DNA from: Bacillota bacterium
GTDB lineage: Bacteria; Bacillota; UBA4882; UBA8346
Assembly (NCBI GenBank): GCA_023401925.1
Contig: JAEXDA010000057.1
Coordinates: 134,582 to 198,581, forward strand
Direction of reading: 5' to 3'
DNA length: 64,000 bases
Both the position numbers and the translations under genes were made by a program. A model generated the notes under the pieces. That model had not been told where the DNA came from and did not search any database. It saw only the letters and a program-made list of their open reading frames with translations. Position 1 is the first letter of the stretch. Every line of letters begins with the position of its first letter. Positions 51,799 through 61,076 of the stretch are shown piece by piece.

Positions 51799-52866
51799 CT
51801 ACGGTTTCGGATAATAAAAATGGGCGGCGCAGGTTCCTTCCGAAGAAACCATACAAGGCCCCACCGGGTGATCGGGTTTACAGGCACTGCCAAAATGAGG
51901 ACAGTTTTCCGGTTCTTCCTTTCCAAGCAATATTGCTCCGCAAAGGCAACCGGAAGGTTCCAGCGAAAGGATCGGTTCCAATCCAAAACGAATCCGCGCA
52001 TCATATTGTAGGTAGCCTTGATTGAACCCCAATCCAGACCCCGGGACCAAACCCAGACCCCGCCACTCCGTATCCTCCGGTATAAATACCTCTCTCATCA
52101 GCTGCTGTGCCGAAAGATTTCCTTCTTCCTGCACTGCCCGAGGATACATATTTTCCAGTTCAACCTTACCGTTGACGATTTGTCTGGCCAATGCCGTTAA
52201 TCCCAGCCATAACTCACTTGATTTAAAGCCTGTGACTACTGTGGGTAAATGATACTCCGATACCAAAAAAGAAAAAGCGCTGGCGCCAATAATCACCCCG
52301 AGATGACCCGGAGCGATCAAGCCATCGATTCTGATTTCAGGATCCCGCAACAATGTTTCCATGGCGGGCCGCAGAATTTTAAAGGCCGGAAGAACTGAAA
52401 AATTTTGGACACCCTGCTCCCTGGCGGTTTGAACTGCCAGGGCAATTACCGGCGCGGTGGTCTCAAAACCCACGCCTAAGAATACAACTTCAGCTTCGGG
52501 ATAAGATTTTGCCAGCTCTACCCCATCCAAAGGAGAGTAAATCACCCGTATCCGGCTTCCATCCGCCCTGGCTTCCGCTAAGGTTCCGGTATTTCCAGGT
52601 ACTTTCAATAAATCCCCGAATGTTGTAATGATCATCTGGGGCTTACGGCTGAGATTGATGGCCTGTTCGATATAACCGCTGCCGGTTACACATACCGGAC
52701 AACCCGGTCCCGATAGCAGACGGACTCCTTTGGGCAATAACTGATGGATGCCGGCTTTACGGATTTCATGGGTGTGAGTTCCGCAAACTTCCATCAGGGT
52801 AAATCGGCTGTCACGATATTTTTCTTGAAACCGGCGGATGAGTGGGGTCGGATTCATTTCCTTCAT
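51799..52866 (-). CDS. hypD: Hydrogenase maturation factor HypD
   Basis: This 355-aa protein has MEVCGTHTHEIRKAG, GPGCPVCVTG, GFETTAP and a Cys-rich C-terminus (PSGCLCGAIL, CPHFGSACKP, GPCMVSSEGTCAA) holding a [4Fe-4S] cluster. It forms the HypCD scaffold on which the Fe(CN)2CO group is built. ATG 52866 overlaps the hypC stop by 4 bases. Confidence 0.96.
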   Translation of the reverse strand: MKEMNPTPLIRRFQEKYRDSRFTLMEVCGTHTHEIRKAGIHQLLPKGVRLLSGPGCPVCVTGSGYIEQAINLSRKPQMIITTFGDLLKVPGNTGTLAEARADGSRIRVIYSPLDGVELAKSYPEAEVVFLGVGFETTAPVIALAVQTAREQGVQNFSVLPAFKILRPAMETLLRDPEIRIDGLIAPGHLGVIIGASAFSFLVSEYHLPTVVTGFKSSELWLGLTALARQIVNGKVELENMYPRAVQEEGNLSAQQLMREVFIPEDTEWRGLGLVPGSGLGFNQGYLQYDARIRFGLEPILSLEPSGCLCGAILLGKEEPENCPHFGSACKPDHPVGPCMVSSEGTCAAHFYYPKP

Positions 52867-53120
52867 TTTTGCCAGGCCCCAAACGGTTCTTTTTCATTTG
52901 CGCCTTCCTCGCCCATCACTTCATGGAACAATTTCAAAGTCTCCAGGGCTTCGTCTTCCGGTACAATTTGAATGGCGCATCCGGCATGAACCAATACAAA
53001 ATCTCCTACCTTTGCTTGAGGGACCAATCGCAGATCAGCCTGACGGCAAACTCCTAAGAAATCAACTTCACCTTGATGGCCTTCTATCTTCATAAGTTTA
53101 CCGGGAACTGCTAAACACAT
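52863..53120 (-). CDS. hypC: Hydrogenase maturation chaperone HypC
   Basis: This 85-aa protein begins MCLAVPGKL with the essential Cys2, followed by the OB-like part VGDFVLVHAGCAIQIV. It carries the iron group to the hydrogenase large subunit with HypD. ATG 53120 follows AAAGGGG and the start lies within the last 23 bases of hypF. The longer frame upstream lacks the required Met-Cys start. Confidence 0.95.
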   Translation of the reverse strand: MCLAVPGKLMKIEGHQGEVDFLGVCRQADLRLVPQAKVGDFVLVHAGCAIQIVPEDEALETLKLFHEVMGEEGANEKEPFGAWQK

Positions 53121-55392
53121 CGGTAATTCCCCTTTCAATCATTAAATTACCCAAATAAGCCTGACCCAAAGCGATTCCGCCGTCATTCAACGGGACGAGC
53201 TCCGGGATATAAACCTCGAATCCATGACGATGTAATATTTGGGCAGTGAGATCAAGCAACAAACGGTTTTGAAAAACTCCTCCGCTCAATACGACCTGGC
53301 GGTATCCGTTCTGAACATGAATCCGTCCCGCCATTTCAGCAATGAGTTCTGCCATGGTCCGGTGAAATTTGATACTGATTTCCCCCGGCTGGCAGTACCC
53401 CAAATCATCCATAACTTGAGCGATAATCAATCCCGGATCTATCCGGAACCCCTCTTCCGCCTGTTCAATACGATACCGGTACATCCCGCCAGGAATGTCA
53501 TCCGCTATATTTTCCAGCCAAACAGCAGCCTCCCCCTCATAGCTAACCGTCAAAGGTCCTCCGATAAGCGCAGCTACTCCATCAAAAATCCGTCCGGCTG
53601 ATGATGTATAAGGCGCGTTAATACCCAGTTTAATTGCTGATTGCAGTGAAAGCCACTGAGGGTTCAGATTGTTTTCAGTGAGCCACTGGATTAATTTATC
53701 CGGACGATGCGATTGCAGATAAGAGGCAGCCATCCGCCAAGGTTCCCGGATGGCCGCTTCGCCGCCGGGCATTGGATAGTAACTGAAATAAGCGTTTCTC
53801 CTCCAGGCAGTCTCCTCACCGCTTATAAATTCACCACCCCACACCTTGCCGTCAGTGCCGTAGCCTGATCCGTCAAAAGCGACACCAATAATGGGTCCTT
53901 TGATTTGACAAGCCGCAATCACGCTGGCCAGATGGGCCAAATGATGTTGGACAGCAATGGTTTTTAATGATGTTTTATGGGCAAACAACGTTGAATGGTA
54001 ATCCGGATGGAGATCATGAATGGCCCATTCCGGTTCACATTTTAATAAACGCTGAAAACGCTGAATGGTTTCCTGATAACTGATAAATGTTGCCAACTGA
54101 TCCAAATCGCCCTGATGAGGGCTTAAAAAAACCCGATCCCCTTTGGTAAGGGCAAAAACATTCTTTTGTTGGGCTCCACAGGCCAGGAGCGGGGCCATCG
54201 AAGAGCCGACCTTCACGGGCGAGGGCGCGTATCCCCTTGAACGGCGGATACCCAGCAGCTTCCCTTGGAGAAAACGGAGCACCGAATCATCACAGCGCCA
54301 TAAGATGGGACGGTTATGAACCAGAAAGCCGTCAACCATTGAAGCCAATTCTTCAAAAACCGAGCAATCATTGATGGTCAACGGTTCCCCTGAGCGGTTA
54401 CCGCTGGTCATAACCAGGGCAAGCATTTGACCGCCCCGGGCTAACTCATTAAATACCCCCAAATGTATGCCGGTATAAGGAAGAAATGCACCAAGCTCCC
54501 GTAAGCCCGGGTTCACCGAAGGGGCGATATTTCCAGTTTTCTGCTGTTTCAACAAAAGAATCGGCCGGGCCGCAGAAATTAATGCCGCAGCTTCTTCCGG
54601 ACAAAACTCGCATTCATTTCTTACCGCTTCCAAATCGCGAAACATCACCGCGAAAGCCCGGTTATCCCGGCCCTTGAGTTTCCGGAGCCTCTGGACAACC
54701 TGCTCATTTCCTGCCGAACAGGCCAAATGAAAGCCGCCGACGCCCTTTATACCGATGATGCCTCCTTTTATCAGGATTTCACCGGCTTTATGAAGCGGAT
54801 CTCCGGGGACTCTTTCTCCCAGAGGATTGGTGAACCAGAGCTCCGGGCCACATTCCGGACAAGAAATGGTTTGACCATGAAAGCGCCTACTGGCCGGGGA
54901 TTCGTATTCAGCTTGACATTTTGGACATAATGGGAACTTCGCCATGGAGGTCCTTTGACGGTCAAAGGGCAGGCCATCCATGATCGAAAAACGGGGGCCA
55001 CAGACTGTGCAACTGTTTAAAGAATACCCGTAACGGCGATCATCCCGGCGGGTAATTTCCTCAGCACATTCTTTACAAATTCCTTGATCCGGCAATGGCG
55101 AACCGCTAAGGGCGCCCAATTCACTCCTTACGATCACAAAGTCCCTTTCCGGTATCGATGGAATTTCAGTGACCGTTAGGGAGTCAATGACAGCAGCCGG
55201 AGGCGCTTTCGGAGAAAGGTTGTCTAAAAACGAGAGAACTTTAGAACGTTCCCCCTGAATTTCAAGCTCCACGCCGCCGAAGTTATTGCGGACCCATCCG
55301 GTAAGTCCTTCCCCGACAGCCAGGTTATACAAAAAGGGTCGGAAACCAACCCCTTGCACCAAACCGCTGATATTTAAATGCCGCCGCTCCAT
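53098..55392 (-). CDS. hypF: Carbamoyltransferase HypF
   Basis: In order, this 764-aa protein has an acylphosphatase domain (GLVQGVGFRPFLYNL), two zinc fingers (CKECAEE..CTVCGP and CPKCQAEY..CPECGP), a YrdC-like domain and a Kae1-like domain (HHLAHLASVIA, FDGSGYGTDGKVWGGEF). It makes carbamoyl-AMP and loads HypE. ATG 55392 follows GGGTGA and lies 5 bases after the hypB stop. Confidence 0.96.
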   Translation of the reverse strand: MERRHLNISGLVQGVGFRPFLYNLAVGEGLTGWVRNNFGGVELEIQGERSKVLSFLDNLSPKAPPAAVIDSLTVTEIPSIPERDFVIVRSELGALSGSPLPDQGICKECAEEITRRDDRRYGYSLNSCTVCGPRFSIMDGLPFDRQRTSMAKFPLCPKCQAEYESPASRRFHGQTISCPECGPELWFTNPLGERVPGDPLHKAGEILIKGGIIGIKGVGGFHLACSAGNEQVVQRLRKLKGRDNRAFAVMFRDLEAVRNECEFCPEEAAALISAARPILLLKQQKTGNIAPSVNPGLRELGAFLPYTGIHLGVFNELARGGQMLALVMTSGNRSGEPLTINDCSVFEELASMVDGFLVHNRPILWRCDDSVLRFLQGKLLGIRRSRGYAPSPVKVGSSMAPLLACGAQQKNVFALTKGDRVFLSPHQGDLDQLATFISYQETIQRFQRLLKCEPEWAIHDLHPDYHSTLFAHKTSLKTIAVQHHLAHLASVIAACQIKGPIIGVAFDGSGYGTDGKVWGGEFISGEETAWRRNAYFSYYPMPGGEAAIREPWRMAASYLQSHRPDKLIQWLTENNLNPQWLSLQSAIKLGINAPYTSSAGRIFDGVAALIGGPLTVSYEGEAAVWLENIADDIPGGMYRYRIEQAEEGFRIDPGLIIAQVMDDLGYCQPGEISIKFHRTMAELIAEMAGRIHVQNGYRQVVLSGGVFQNRLLLDLTAQILHRHGFEVYIPELVPLNDGGIALGQAYLGNLMIERGITDVFSSSR

Positions 55393-55397
55393 GACGC

Positions 55398-56051
55398 TCA
55401 CCCGGCCCAATAGGATGCTACTTGGACTGCCAACCAATTCACCCAGGCTTCCAATCCGTTTCCGGTCTTGCATGAGACTTCAAACACCGGAAGCTTCGGT
55501 TTCAGGCTGTTAATCCCTTCATAAAAACGTTTGAGATTAAAGTTAACCGCTGACTCTAAATCCGTTTTATTTAAAATGACCACGTTGGCGGTTTGGAAAA
55601 TATCCGGGTATTTAAAAGGTTTATCGTCGCCCTCACTGGCGCCTACCACCACCACCCGGATGGCTTCACCCAAAGGATAACTGGCGGTGCAAATTAAATT
55701 CCCCACATTTTCAATAAACAGTACAGTTCGTGGCGCTACTTCAAATTTATCAAGAGCATCGGCCACCATTGCCGCATCCAAGTGACAGACCCCTTCGGTA
55801 TTGATTTGATAAGCGGGAATCCCGGCTGACTTTAACAAATCAGTATCAATACTGGAGGCTGGATCTCCTTCAATAACAGCCATCGGGACCTTTAGTAAAC
55901 GGGCGGTGTTTTTGATAATACTGGTTTTACCGGCCCCGGGGGTACCCATTAAATTGAGAGCCATCAGACCCCTTTTCTTCATCCATTCGGCATTGGCCGC
56001 TGCCAACTGGGCTTCTTTTTCAAATAAATCTTGTTCAATTTCAATTTTCAT
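55398..56051 (-). CDS. hypB: Hydrogenase nickel incorporation GTPase HypB
   Basis: This 217-aa GTPase has GTPGAGKTSII (G1), ENVGNLICTA (metal/G2 region), NKTDL (G4). There is no N-terminal His-rich stretch or CXXCGC motif, so this is the short form that inserts nickel with HypA rather than storing it. The start overlaps the hypA stop by 4 bases. Confidence 0.95.
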   Translation of the reverse strand: MKIEIEQDLFEKEAQLAAANAEWMKKRGLMALNLMGTPGAGKTSIIKNTARLLKVPMAVIEGDPASSIDTDLLKSAGIPAYQINTEGVCHLDAAMVADALDKFEVAPRTVLFIENVGNLICTASYPLGEAIRVVVVGASEGDDKPFKYPDIFQTANVVILNKTDLESAVNFNLKRFYEGINSLKPKLPVFEVSCKTGNGLEAWVNWLAVQVASYWAG

Positions 56052-56395
56052 TCGTTATCCACCTCCATGCTTTCTACCAAACATTCCTGCCCTATCTCTG
56101 TTAAACGGGCTAAATTGCCGCAGTCCGGACAGGTAAAATCCGCAGCTCTTTTGGTAAACTCTTTCTGGCAATGTATACAAAATAAACGGGCCGAAACCCG
56201 GTTGAATTCCAAATTAGCTCCCTCGACGATCGTACCTTTGGCAAGAAGCTGAAAGTAAGTTTCTACGGAACCAGGGACGATTCCTGAAAGCTCACCAACG
56301 GAAATGGTCACTTTCGTCACCCGCTTGGCTTGATGGGAGCGGGCCTCGTCCAACACAATTTTAAACATTTTCTCAGTTAATGCTAATTCATGCAT
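56048..56395 (-). CDS. hypA: Hydrogenase nickel chaperone HypA
   Basis: This 115-aa protein begins MHE with the nickel-binding His2, has the beta domain VTKVTISVGELSGIVP, and a zinc site CIHCQKEF..CPDCG. It hands nickel to the hydrogenase precursor with HypB. The start overlaps the prmC stop by 8 bases, so the hyp genes ride on the prfA-prmC transcript. Confidence 0.95.
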   Translation of the reverse strand: MHELALTEKMFKIVLDEARSHQAKRVTKVTISVGELSGIVPGSVETYFQLLAKGTIVEGANLEFNRVSARLFCIHCQKEFTKRAADFTCPDCGNLARLTEIGQECLVESMEVDNE

Positions 56396-57275
56396 TTTCT
56401 TTACCGGGCCGGCAAATAAGAACCCTTTCCCTCCCGGCCAAATCTTTTAGAGATTCACAGCTAAAACCATTTCCGAATGCCAAGGTTTCTAATGCGCTCC
56501 CCTGTCCGTCGCCATGTTCAAAAATAAAGACGCCGTCTTCTGACAGGATTTTTTTCACCTGAGGAAATAGCCGTCTGTAAATATCTAACCCGTCAATACC
56601 GCCATCTAAGGCTAATCGCGGTTCCTGACGCACTTCGATTTGTAATTTGGCGATCTCGTCCGATGGAATATAGGGAGGATTGGAAACAACCAAGTCGAAC
56701 TTGGCTTCAGATGCAACATTATTCAGTATAGAATCTAACAAATCACCGTTTAAAAATGTGATCCGGGTATTCACTCCCAGAACTTGGGCATTCTCGGAGG
56801 CAATCTTCAAAGCTTTCTCGGAAATATCCACCGCCAGCCACTGGCTTTGATTCAATAGTTTGGCGAGGGCAATCACAATGGCTCCGCTCCCGGTGCCTAT
56901 ATCAATGCCGCGAATCTGAGCTTGGCGTTCTTTGAACAAATCGCAGGCAGCTTCGACCAAAATCTCCGTCTCGGGGCGGGGGATCAATACATCCGGAGTA
57001 ACCGTAAGATCCCAGCTTAAAAAGGATTTTTTACCGGTCAGATAGGCCAGTGGTTGGCCTCCGACTCGTTTCACGATAATTTCGCGGTACTTTTGGATTT
57101 CCCCGGGATTGAGCGGACGATCCCACTGGGAATAAAGCTGAACCCGTGGCAAATTCAATACATGAGCCAACAACAAATCGGCCTCCAGGCGGGGACCGGG
57201 TATTCCTTTTTCAGCAAAAAAAGGGGTTGTTTTGGAAATGATTTCCCCTATCGTCAGGTTATTGTTGATCGACAT
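56388..57275 (-). CDS. prmC: Release factor glutamine methyltransferase
   Basis: This 295-aa protein has an N-terminal helical domain and a SAM-binding domain with GIDIGTGSGAIVIALAK and the catalytic VSNPPYIPS motif. It methylates the Gln of the GGQ motif in release factors. The start overlaps the prfA end by 17 bases, the standard pairing. Confidence 0.95.
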   Translation of the reverse strand: MSINNNLTIGEIISKTTPFFAEKGIPGPRLEADLLLAHVLNLPRVQLYSQWDRPLNPGEIQKYREIIVKRVGGQPLAYLTGKKSFLSWDLTVTPDVLIPRPETEILVEAACDLFKERQAQIRGIDIGTGSGAIVIALAKLLNQSQWLAVDISEKALKIASENAQVLGVNTRITFLNGDLLDSILNNVASEAKFDLVVSNPPYIPSDEIAKLQIEVRQEPRLALDGGIDGLDIYRRLFPQVKKILSEDGVFIFEHGDGQGSALETLAFGNGFSCESLKDLAGRERVLICRPGKENA

Positions 57276-58329
57276 TTTTTAAAAGTTCGGCTTGGGCCGC
57301 AGTAATCAGCGGCTCGATGACCTCATCCAGATTTCCTTCAATATTCGAATCCAAATGGTATACTGTCAAGTTGATGCGATGGTCCGTCAAACGGTTCTGG
57401 GGAAAATTATAAGTTCGTATCCGCTCGCTGCGGTCCCCCGAGCCAACCATATCCCTACGGACCTGCGCCATTTCTTCATGCTGCTCGCTGCTGAATTTTT
57501 CATAGAGCCTAGCCCGCAATACTTTCATCGCTTTCTCTTTATTTTTCAATTGGGATTTTTCATCCTGGCAAATCACGACCAGTCCGGTGGGTAAGTGGGT
57601 AATCCGGACCGCCGAGTCCGTTGTATTGACACACTGGCCGCCATGGCCGCCAGCTCGGAAAACATCAACCCGCAGGTCATTGGGGTTAATATTCACGTCG
57701 ACCTCTTCGGCCTGAATCAATACGGCTACGGTTGCGGCGGAAGTATGAATCCTGCCGTTGGCTTCCGTCTCGGGGACTCTTTGTACCCGGTGAACGCCAC
57801 TCTCATACTTTAGCCGGCTGTAGACCCGGTTGCCTTCAACCGTAAAAATAATTTCTTTAAAACCGCCCCTATCGGCTTCACTGGAACTCAAGATCTCAAT
57901 ATGCCAGCCCTTGGATTCACCATAACGGGTATACATCCGGAACAAGTCGGCGGCAAACAAAGCCGCTTCCTCTCCACCTGTACCGGCCCGGATCTCCACG
58001 ATGACGTTCTTATCATCGTTGGGATCTTTGGGGAGCAGCAAAATTTTGATCCGTTCCAGGAGTTTGGCTTCTTCAGCTTCAAACTGTTTCATTTCCTGAA
58101 ACAAAAGGTCAGCCGCAGCCCCGGTTTCCTCTTTCATCATTTCAGAGGCGGTGAGGATATCCTCGTGCACTCTTTTATATTCCTGATAGGTGGATGCCAA
58201 TTCGCTTATGGCGGCACTGGCTTTGGCCAACTTCTGAAACAAAGGAGGATCGGCAATGACTTCCGGATCGCTTAATTGTTCTGTTAATTCATGATATTTT
58301 TCTTCAATGGACGCCAACTTATCTAACAT
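57259..58329 (-). CDS. prfA: Peptide chain release factor 1
   Basis: This 356-aa protein has the GGQ loop in FRAGGHGGQCVNTTDSAVRITH near residue 234 and, in domain 2, the region with PETEANGRIHTSAATVAV; length and layout match RF1, which reads UAA and UAG. It is followed by its own methyltransferase gene prmC. Confidence 0.96.
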   Translation of the reverse strand: MLDKLASIEEKYHELTEQLSDPEVIADPPLFQKLAKASAAISELASTYQEYKRVHEDILTASEMMKEETGAAADLLFQEMKQFEAEEAKLLERIKILLLPKDPNDDKNVIVEIRAGTGGEEAALFAADLFRMYTRYGESKGWHIEILSSSEADRGGFKEIIFTVEGNRVYSRLKYESGVHRVQRVPETEANGRIHTSAATVAVLIQAEEVDVNINPNDLRVDVFRAGGHGGQCVNTTDSAVRITHLPTGLVVICQDEKSQLKNKEKAMKVLRARLYEKFSSEQHEEMAQVRRDMVGSGDRSERIRTYNFPQNRLTDHRINLTVYHLDSNIEGNLDEVIEPLITAAQAELLKNVDQQ

Positions 58330-58360
58330 AGTATCTCCATAATATCATCGCTACCAGCCA

Positions 58361-59314
58361 TTAAGTGGTAGCTGCTTCGATTTCAACTTTCTCAGCGGCA
58401 TACACTTTGCCGCCGACAATAACCGGCGCCTCTTCATGTAATACGGCAACCAACGAATTGATGGCTACTTCCAATTGCTGATCATCCGGCTCCCGGGTGG
58501 TTAATTTTTGCAGCCAAAAACCGGGCTGGCTCAACCAGCGCCATAAAAAGAAATTCTGGTGTCTACCGGTAAATTTGATGATTTCATATGAAACTCCCGC
58601 CACTACCGGCAATAACAAAATCCGGGTTGCAAAGCGCATCCAGATCGTATCATATTTCAAAAAGGAAAAAAAGACCGCGCTGACAATCACCACAAACAAA
58701 AGGAAGCTGGTTCCGCAACGGGGATGGAATGTCGTATGTTTCTTGGCATTCTCAACCGTCAAATCTTCTTTGGCTTCAAAAGTGTTAATCACTTTATGTT
58801 CCGCTCCATGATATGCAAAAACCCGCCGAATGTCTTTCATCACGGATACTCCGGCGATATAGGCAACCAAAATCAACATTCTCAAAGCGCTCTCCACCAA
58901 GTTCCCCCAGAGGTGACTCTGGGCCGGTATAAACTTGTTGACCAGCATTCTGCCTAACAACGGGAGCACCACAAACAGTAAAACCGACATAGCGATGGCG
59001 ACCGCCACCATTAAAGTGGTTTCCCAGGAAGATAATTTGGTTTCCTCTTCCCCTTCGCCCTCCATGAATTGGTCGGCGGAAAACAGCAAAGCCCTCATTC
59101 CGACCCCAAAAGACTCGCACAAAGAAACGACTCCCCGGATGAAAGGCCATTTCAGCCAAGGATATTTTTTGGTGATTGTACCCACCGGATCCTTTTTAAT
59201 CACGATTTCGCCATTGCTTTTACGGACCGCCACAGCAAGGTAATCGCGTCCCCTCATCATGACGCCTTCGATTACGGCCTGCCCTCCATACTGGAAATCG
59301 GGCTGCTTTTTCAT
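58361..59314 (-). CDS. yqhQ: YqhQ-family (DUF1385) membrane protein
   Basis: This 317-aa protein begins FQYGGQAVIEGVMMRGRDYLAVAVRKSNGEIV, then KYPWLKWPFIRGVVSL, several membrane helices, and AYHGAEHKVINTFEAKEDLTVENAKKHTTFHPRCGTSFLLFV. This is the DUF1385 signature, a family often encoded beside rpmE and prfA in Firmicutes. Function undefined. AAGGTGA precedes ATG 59314. Confidence 0.92.
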   Translation of the reverse strand: MKKQPDFQYGGQAVIEGVMMRGRDYLAVAVRKSNGEIVIKKDPVGTITKKYPWLKWPFIRGVVSLCESFGVGMRALLFSADQFMEGEGEEETKLSSWETTLMVAVAIAMSVLLFVVLPLLGRMLVNKFIPAQSHLWGNLVESALRMLILVAYIAGVSVMKDIRRVFAYHGAEHKVINTFEAKEDLTVENAKKHTTFHPRCGTSFLLFVVIVSAVFFSFLKYDTIWMRFATRILLLPVVAGVSYEIIKFTGRHQNFFLWRWLSQPGFWLQKLTTREPDDQQLEVAINSLVAVLHEEAPVIVGGKVYAAEKVEIEAATT

Positions 59315-59458
59315 TCAGTCACCTTCCTATTTTTTATCCAAAACTCATGGCAGAAATCAATGCCATTTCCTAACCTACCGGCTTAAAGCCGGAAATTGGA
59401 AACCCCCGGCGCTATGGTCCAGGGAATACCAGATGACGATTTTTATCCCATATAGAGA

Positions 59459-59481
59459 AAACAGAGCTCGAAGCTCTGTTT
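59459..59481 (-). terminator. Possible terminator after rpmE
   Basis: AACAGAGCT and AGCTCTGTT form a 9-bp stem around a 3-base loop; on the minus strand TTTT follows in part. Just past the rpmE stop. It may only partly stop reading into yqhQ. Confidence 0.55.
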
Positions 59482-59488
59482 GTCCAAC

Positions 59489-59689
59489 TTATTTTTTCTC
59501 CAGACGTTTCTTGAACTTCTCGACTTGTCCGCCGCTATCAACTACACGCTGTTTGCCGGTGAACAAGGGATGACACTTGGAACAAATTTCCACCCGGAGT
59601 TCCTTTTGGGTTGAACCGGTCTCAAATGTTTCACCACAAGAGCATGTCACTTTCGCCTTATGATACTGGGGATGAATTCCTTCTTTCAA
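59489..59689 (-). CDS. rpmE: 50S ribosomal protein L31, zinc-binding type
   Basis: This 66-aa protein begins KEGIHPQYHKAKVTCSCGETFETGS and has CSKCHPLFTGKQR; the CxC and CxxC cysteines show the zinc form. TTG 59689 follows GAGGTGA at 7 bases and gives the usual length, whereas the longer frame does not. Confidence 0.95.
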   Translation of the reverse strand: MKEGIHPQYHKAKVTCSCGETFETGSTQKELRVEICSKCHPLFTGKQRVVDSGGQVEKFKKRLEKK

Positions 59690-59824
59690 AACAGTCACCT
59701 CACATACCTTCTGCATAATAACTCTTATATTATACCATAGAGTTTTTTCATGTCAATCAAATCTTATCCCGCCAAAAAGAATTAAAAGCCGTTTTCATCC
59801 AGTTTTTTTTGCCGTCCTAAGCAA

Positions 59825-59852
59825 AAAGCCGACTTAAATAGTCGGCCTTTTT
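59825..59852. terminator. Bidirectional terminator between the beta-barrel gene and rpmE
   Basis: GCCGACT (59828-59834) pairs with AGTCGGC (59840-59846) around a 5-base loop; CTTTTTT follows on the plus strand and TTTTT on the minus strand. It should end transcription of the 60.6-kb barrel gene. Confidence 0.85.
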
Positions 59853-59879
59853 TCACTCTTGATCTTCTTTTGAAGACTT

Positions 59880-60677
59880 TTAGAATTTATAAATCATCCC
59901 GACCGCCCAACCGTACCAGGTGGAGTCGACATCGACTTTACCCGAATATATTCCTGGCACAGTATATGAATATTTAAGTTTCGACTCAAGGAAAGAGTAT
60001 GATAAATAGCTGCTGATATGATCCGTCCATTGATAAATCCCTTTTACCCGATATGTATTAAGGCTGCTGGATTGGGAAACGGAAGGGCTCTGAGTTGTTG
60101 CTTGTTTAATGCCAGCAGGGAGAATATCATCCAAAAGCTCGACCGAACAATCAGCTCCCACAGTCAGGCCATAAGAAGCATTCAGTGAAAACTTATCGGA
60201 AAACGCATAGGTGCCATCAATACCGATTAATGTTCCTCCATTGGTTAAATCCATTTTTTTAGCATTTGAATCCTTGTTTATTACATCAAGTTGCATATAT
60301 CCTAAAACACCGTTCACTTTAATTTTTTCATTATTAATAAAATAGTACCCGCCACGGATGAGCATCGTATTGGACCGGTAGTCTGATGCAGCTGGGTTTG
60401 AACTTTTCTTTTCAAAAGTATTGCCGGTATACTCTGCGACTGCCAAGAATGGCCCCCAATCATATTCAACTCCGAGTAAATACCCCGAAGTTCCATCATA
60501 ATCTTCATCCGCATTGGGTACGGTTGTTGAAGAATTTACAGTATTATTACTGGCCCCATAAACTCCCAAATCGCCGTAAACGGTCCAAACACCCTGGTTT
60601 TCAGTTGCCGCCGAAACCACCATTGCGAACGAAAAAAGCATTCCCAAAACGATGAGTAGAATCCATAATTTCTTCAT
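59880..60677 (-). CDS. Putative outer-membrane beta-barrel protein, 265 aa
   Basis: The protein has a signal peptide (MKKLWILLIVLGMLFSFAMVVSA). Repeated amphipathic strands follow (WTVYGDLGVYGAS, GYLLGVEYDW, LIRGGYYFI, ISSYLSYSFLESKLKYSYTV) and the C-terminus is WAVGMIYKF, ending with the Phe typical of BAM substrates. It resembles OmpW/OprF-sized barrels. It has its own strong promoter (60797-60825) and a leader hairpin (60743-60763). It supports the diderm envelope. Confidence 0.7.
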   Translation of the reverse strand: MKKLWILLIVLGMLFSFAMVVSAATENQGVWTVYGDLGVYGASNNTVNSSTTVPNADEDYDGTSGYLLGVEYDWGPFLAVAEYTGNTFEKKSSNPAASDYRSNTMLIRGGYYFINNEKIKVNGVLGYMQLDVINKDSNAKKMDLTNGGTLIGIDGTYAFSDKFSLNASYGLTVGADCSVELLDDILPAGIKQATTQSPSVSQSSSLNTYRVKGIYQWTDHISSYLSYSFLESKLKYSYTVPGIYSGKVDVDSTWYGWAVGMIYKF

Positions 60678-60742
60678 AAAATGACTCCTTTTCTATTCTT
60701 GAAGTAATGATCGCAGAAACAATTATGATTACTAAATGAAAC

Positions 60743-60763
60743 ATTGGTCGATTTTTGACCAAT
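60743..60763 (-). promoter_or_regulatory. Leader hairpin of the beta-barrel gene
   Basis: ATTGGTC (60743-60749) and GACCAAT (60757-60763) form a 7-bp perfect inverted repeat between the promoter and the start codon, about 66 bases before ATG 60677. It could be an operator or an mRNA-stabilising hairpin. Confidence 0.4.
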
Positions 60764-60796
60764 CGTAATGGCGCTAGATAATGCCATCATTTTCAT

Positions 60797-60825
60797 ATTA
60801 TATTACCCTTATGTAACAAAATCAA
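60797..60825 (-). promoter_or_regulatory. Sigma-A promoter of the beta-barrel gene
   Basis: On the minus strand TTGATT (60820-60825), 17 bases, TATAAT (60797-60802): 4/6 and 6/6 matches. It leaves a 5' leader of roughly 110 bases. Confidence 0.75.
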
Positions 60826-61076
60826 CACTAAATATAAAAGTCAACTTTCGACCCCGTGATAATGTTGCGTATTGGGCTAATATGTTTGGGTGGAGTCGGA
60901 TTGTGAAGTTTCTGGAAAAAGTTTGATAATGAGGAGTTTGAAGATTGAGAATTTAAAAGCCGTTTTGGCGGCCTAGGCCCTCGCCCGTTTCACGCTATTC
61001 ATTACCCACATCGTTGGAAAATAAATACATTCTATTAATGAATATCACGAAACTGAATATGTTGGTAGCCGATTTC

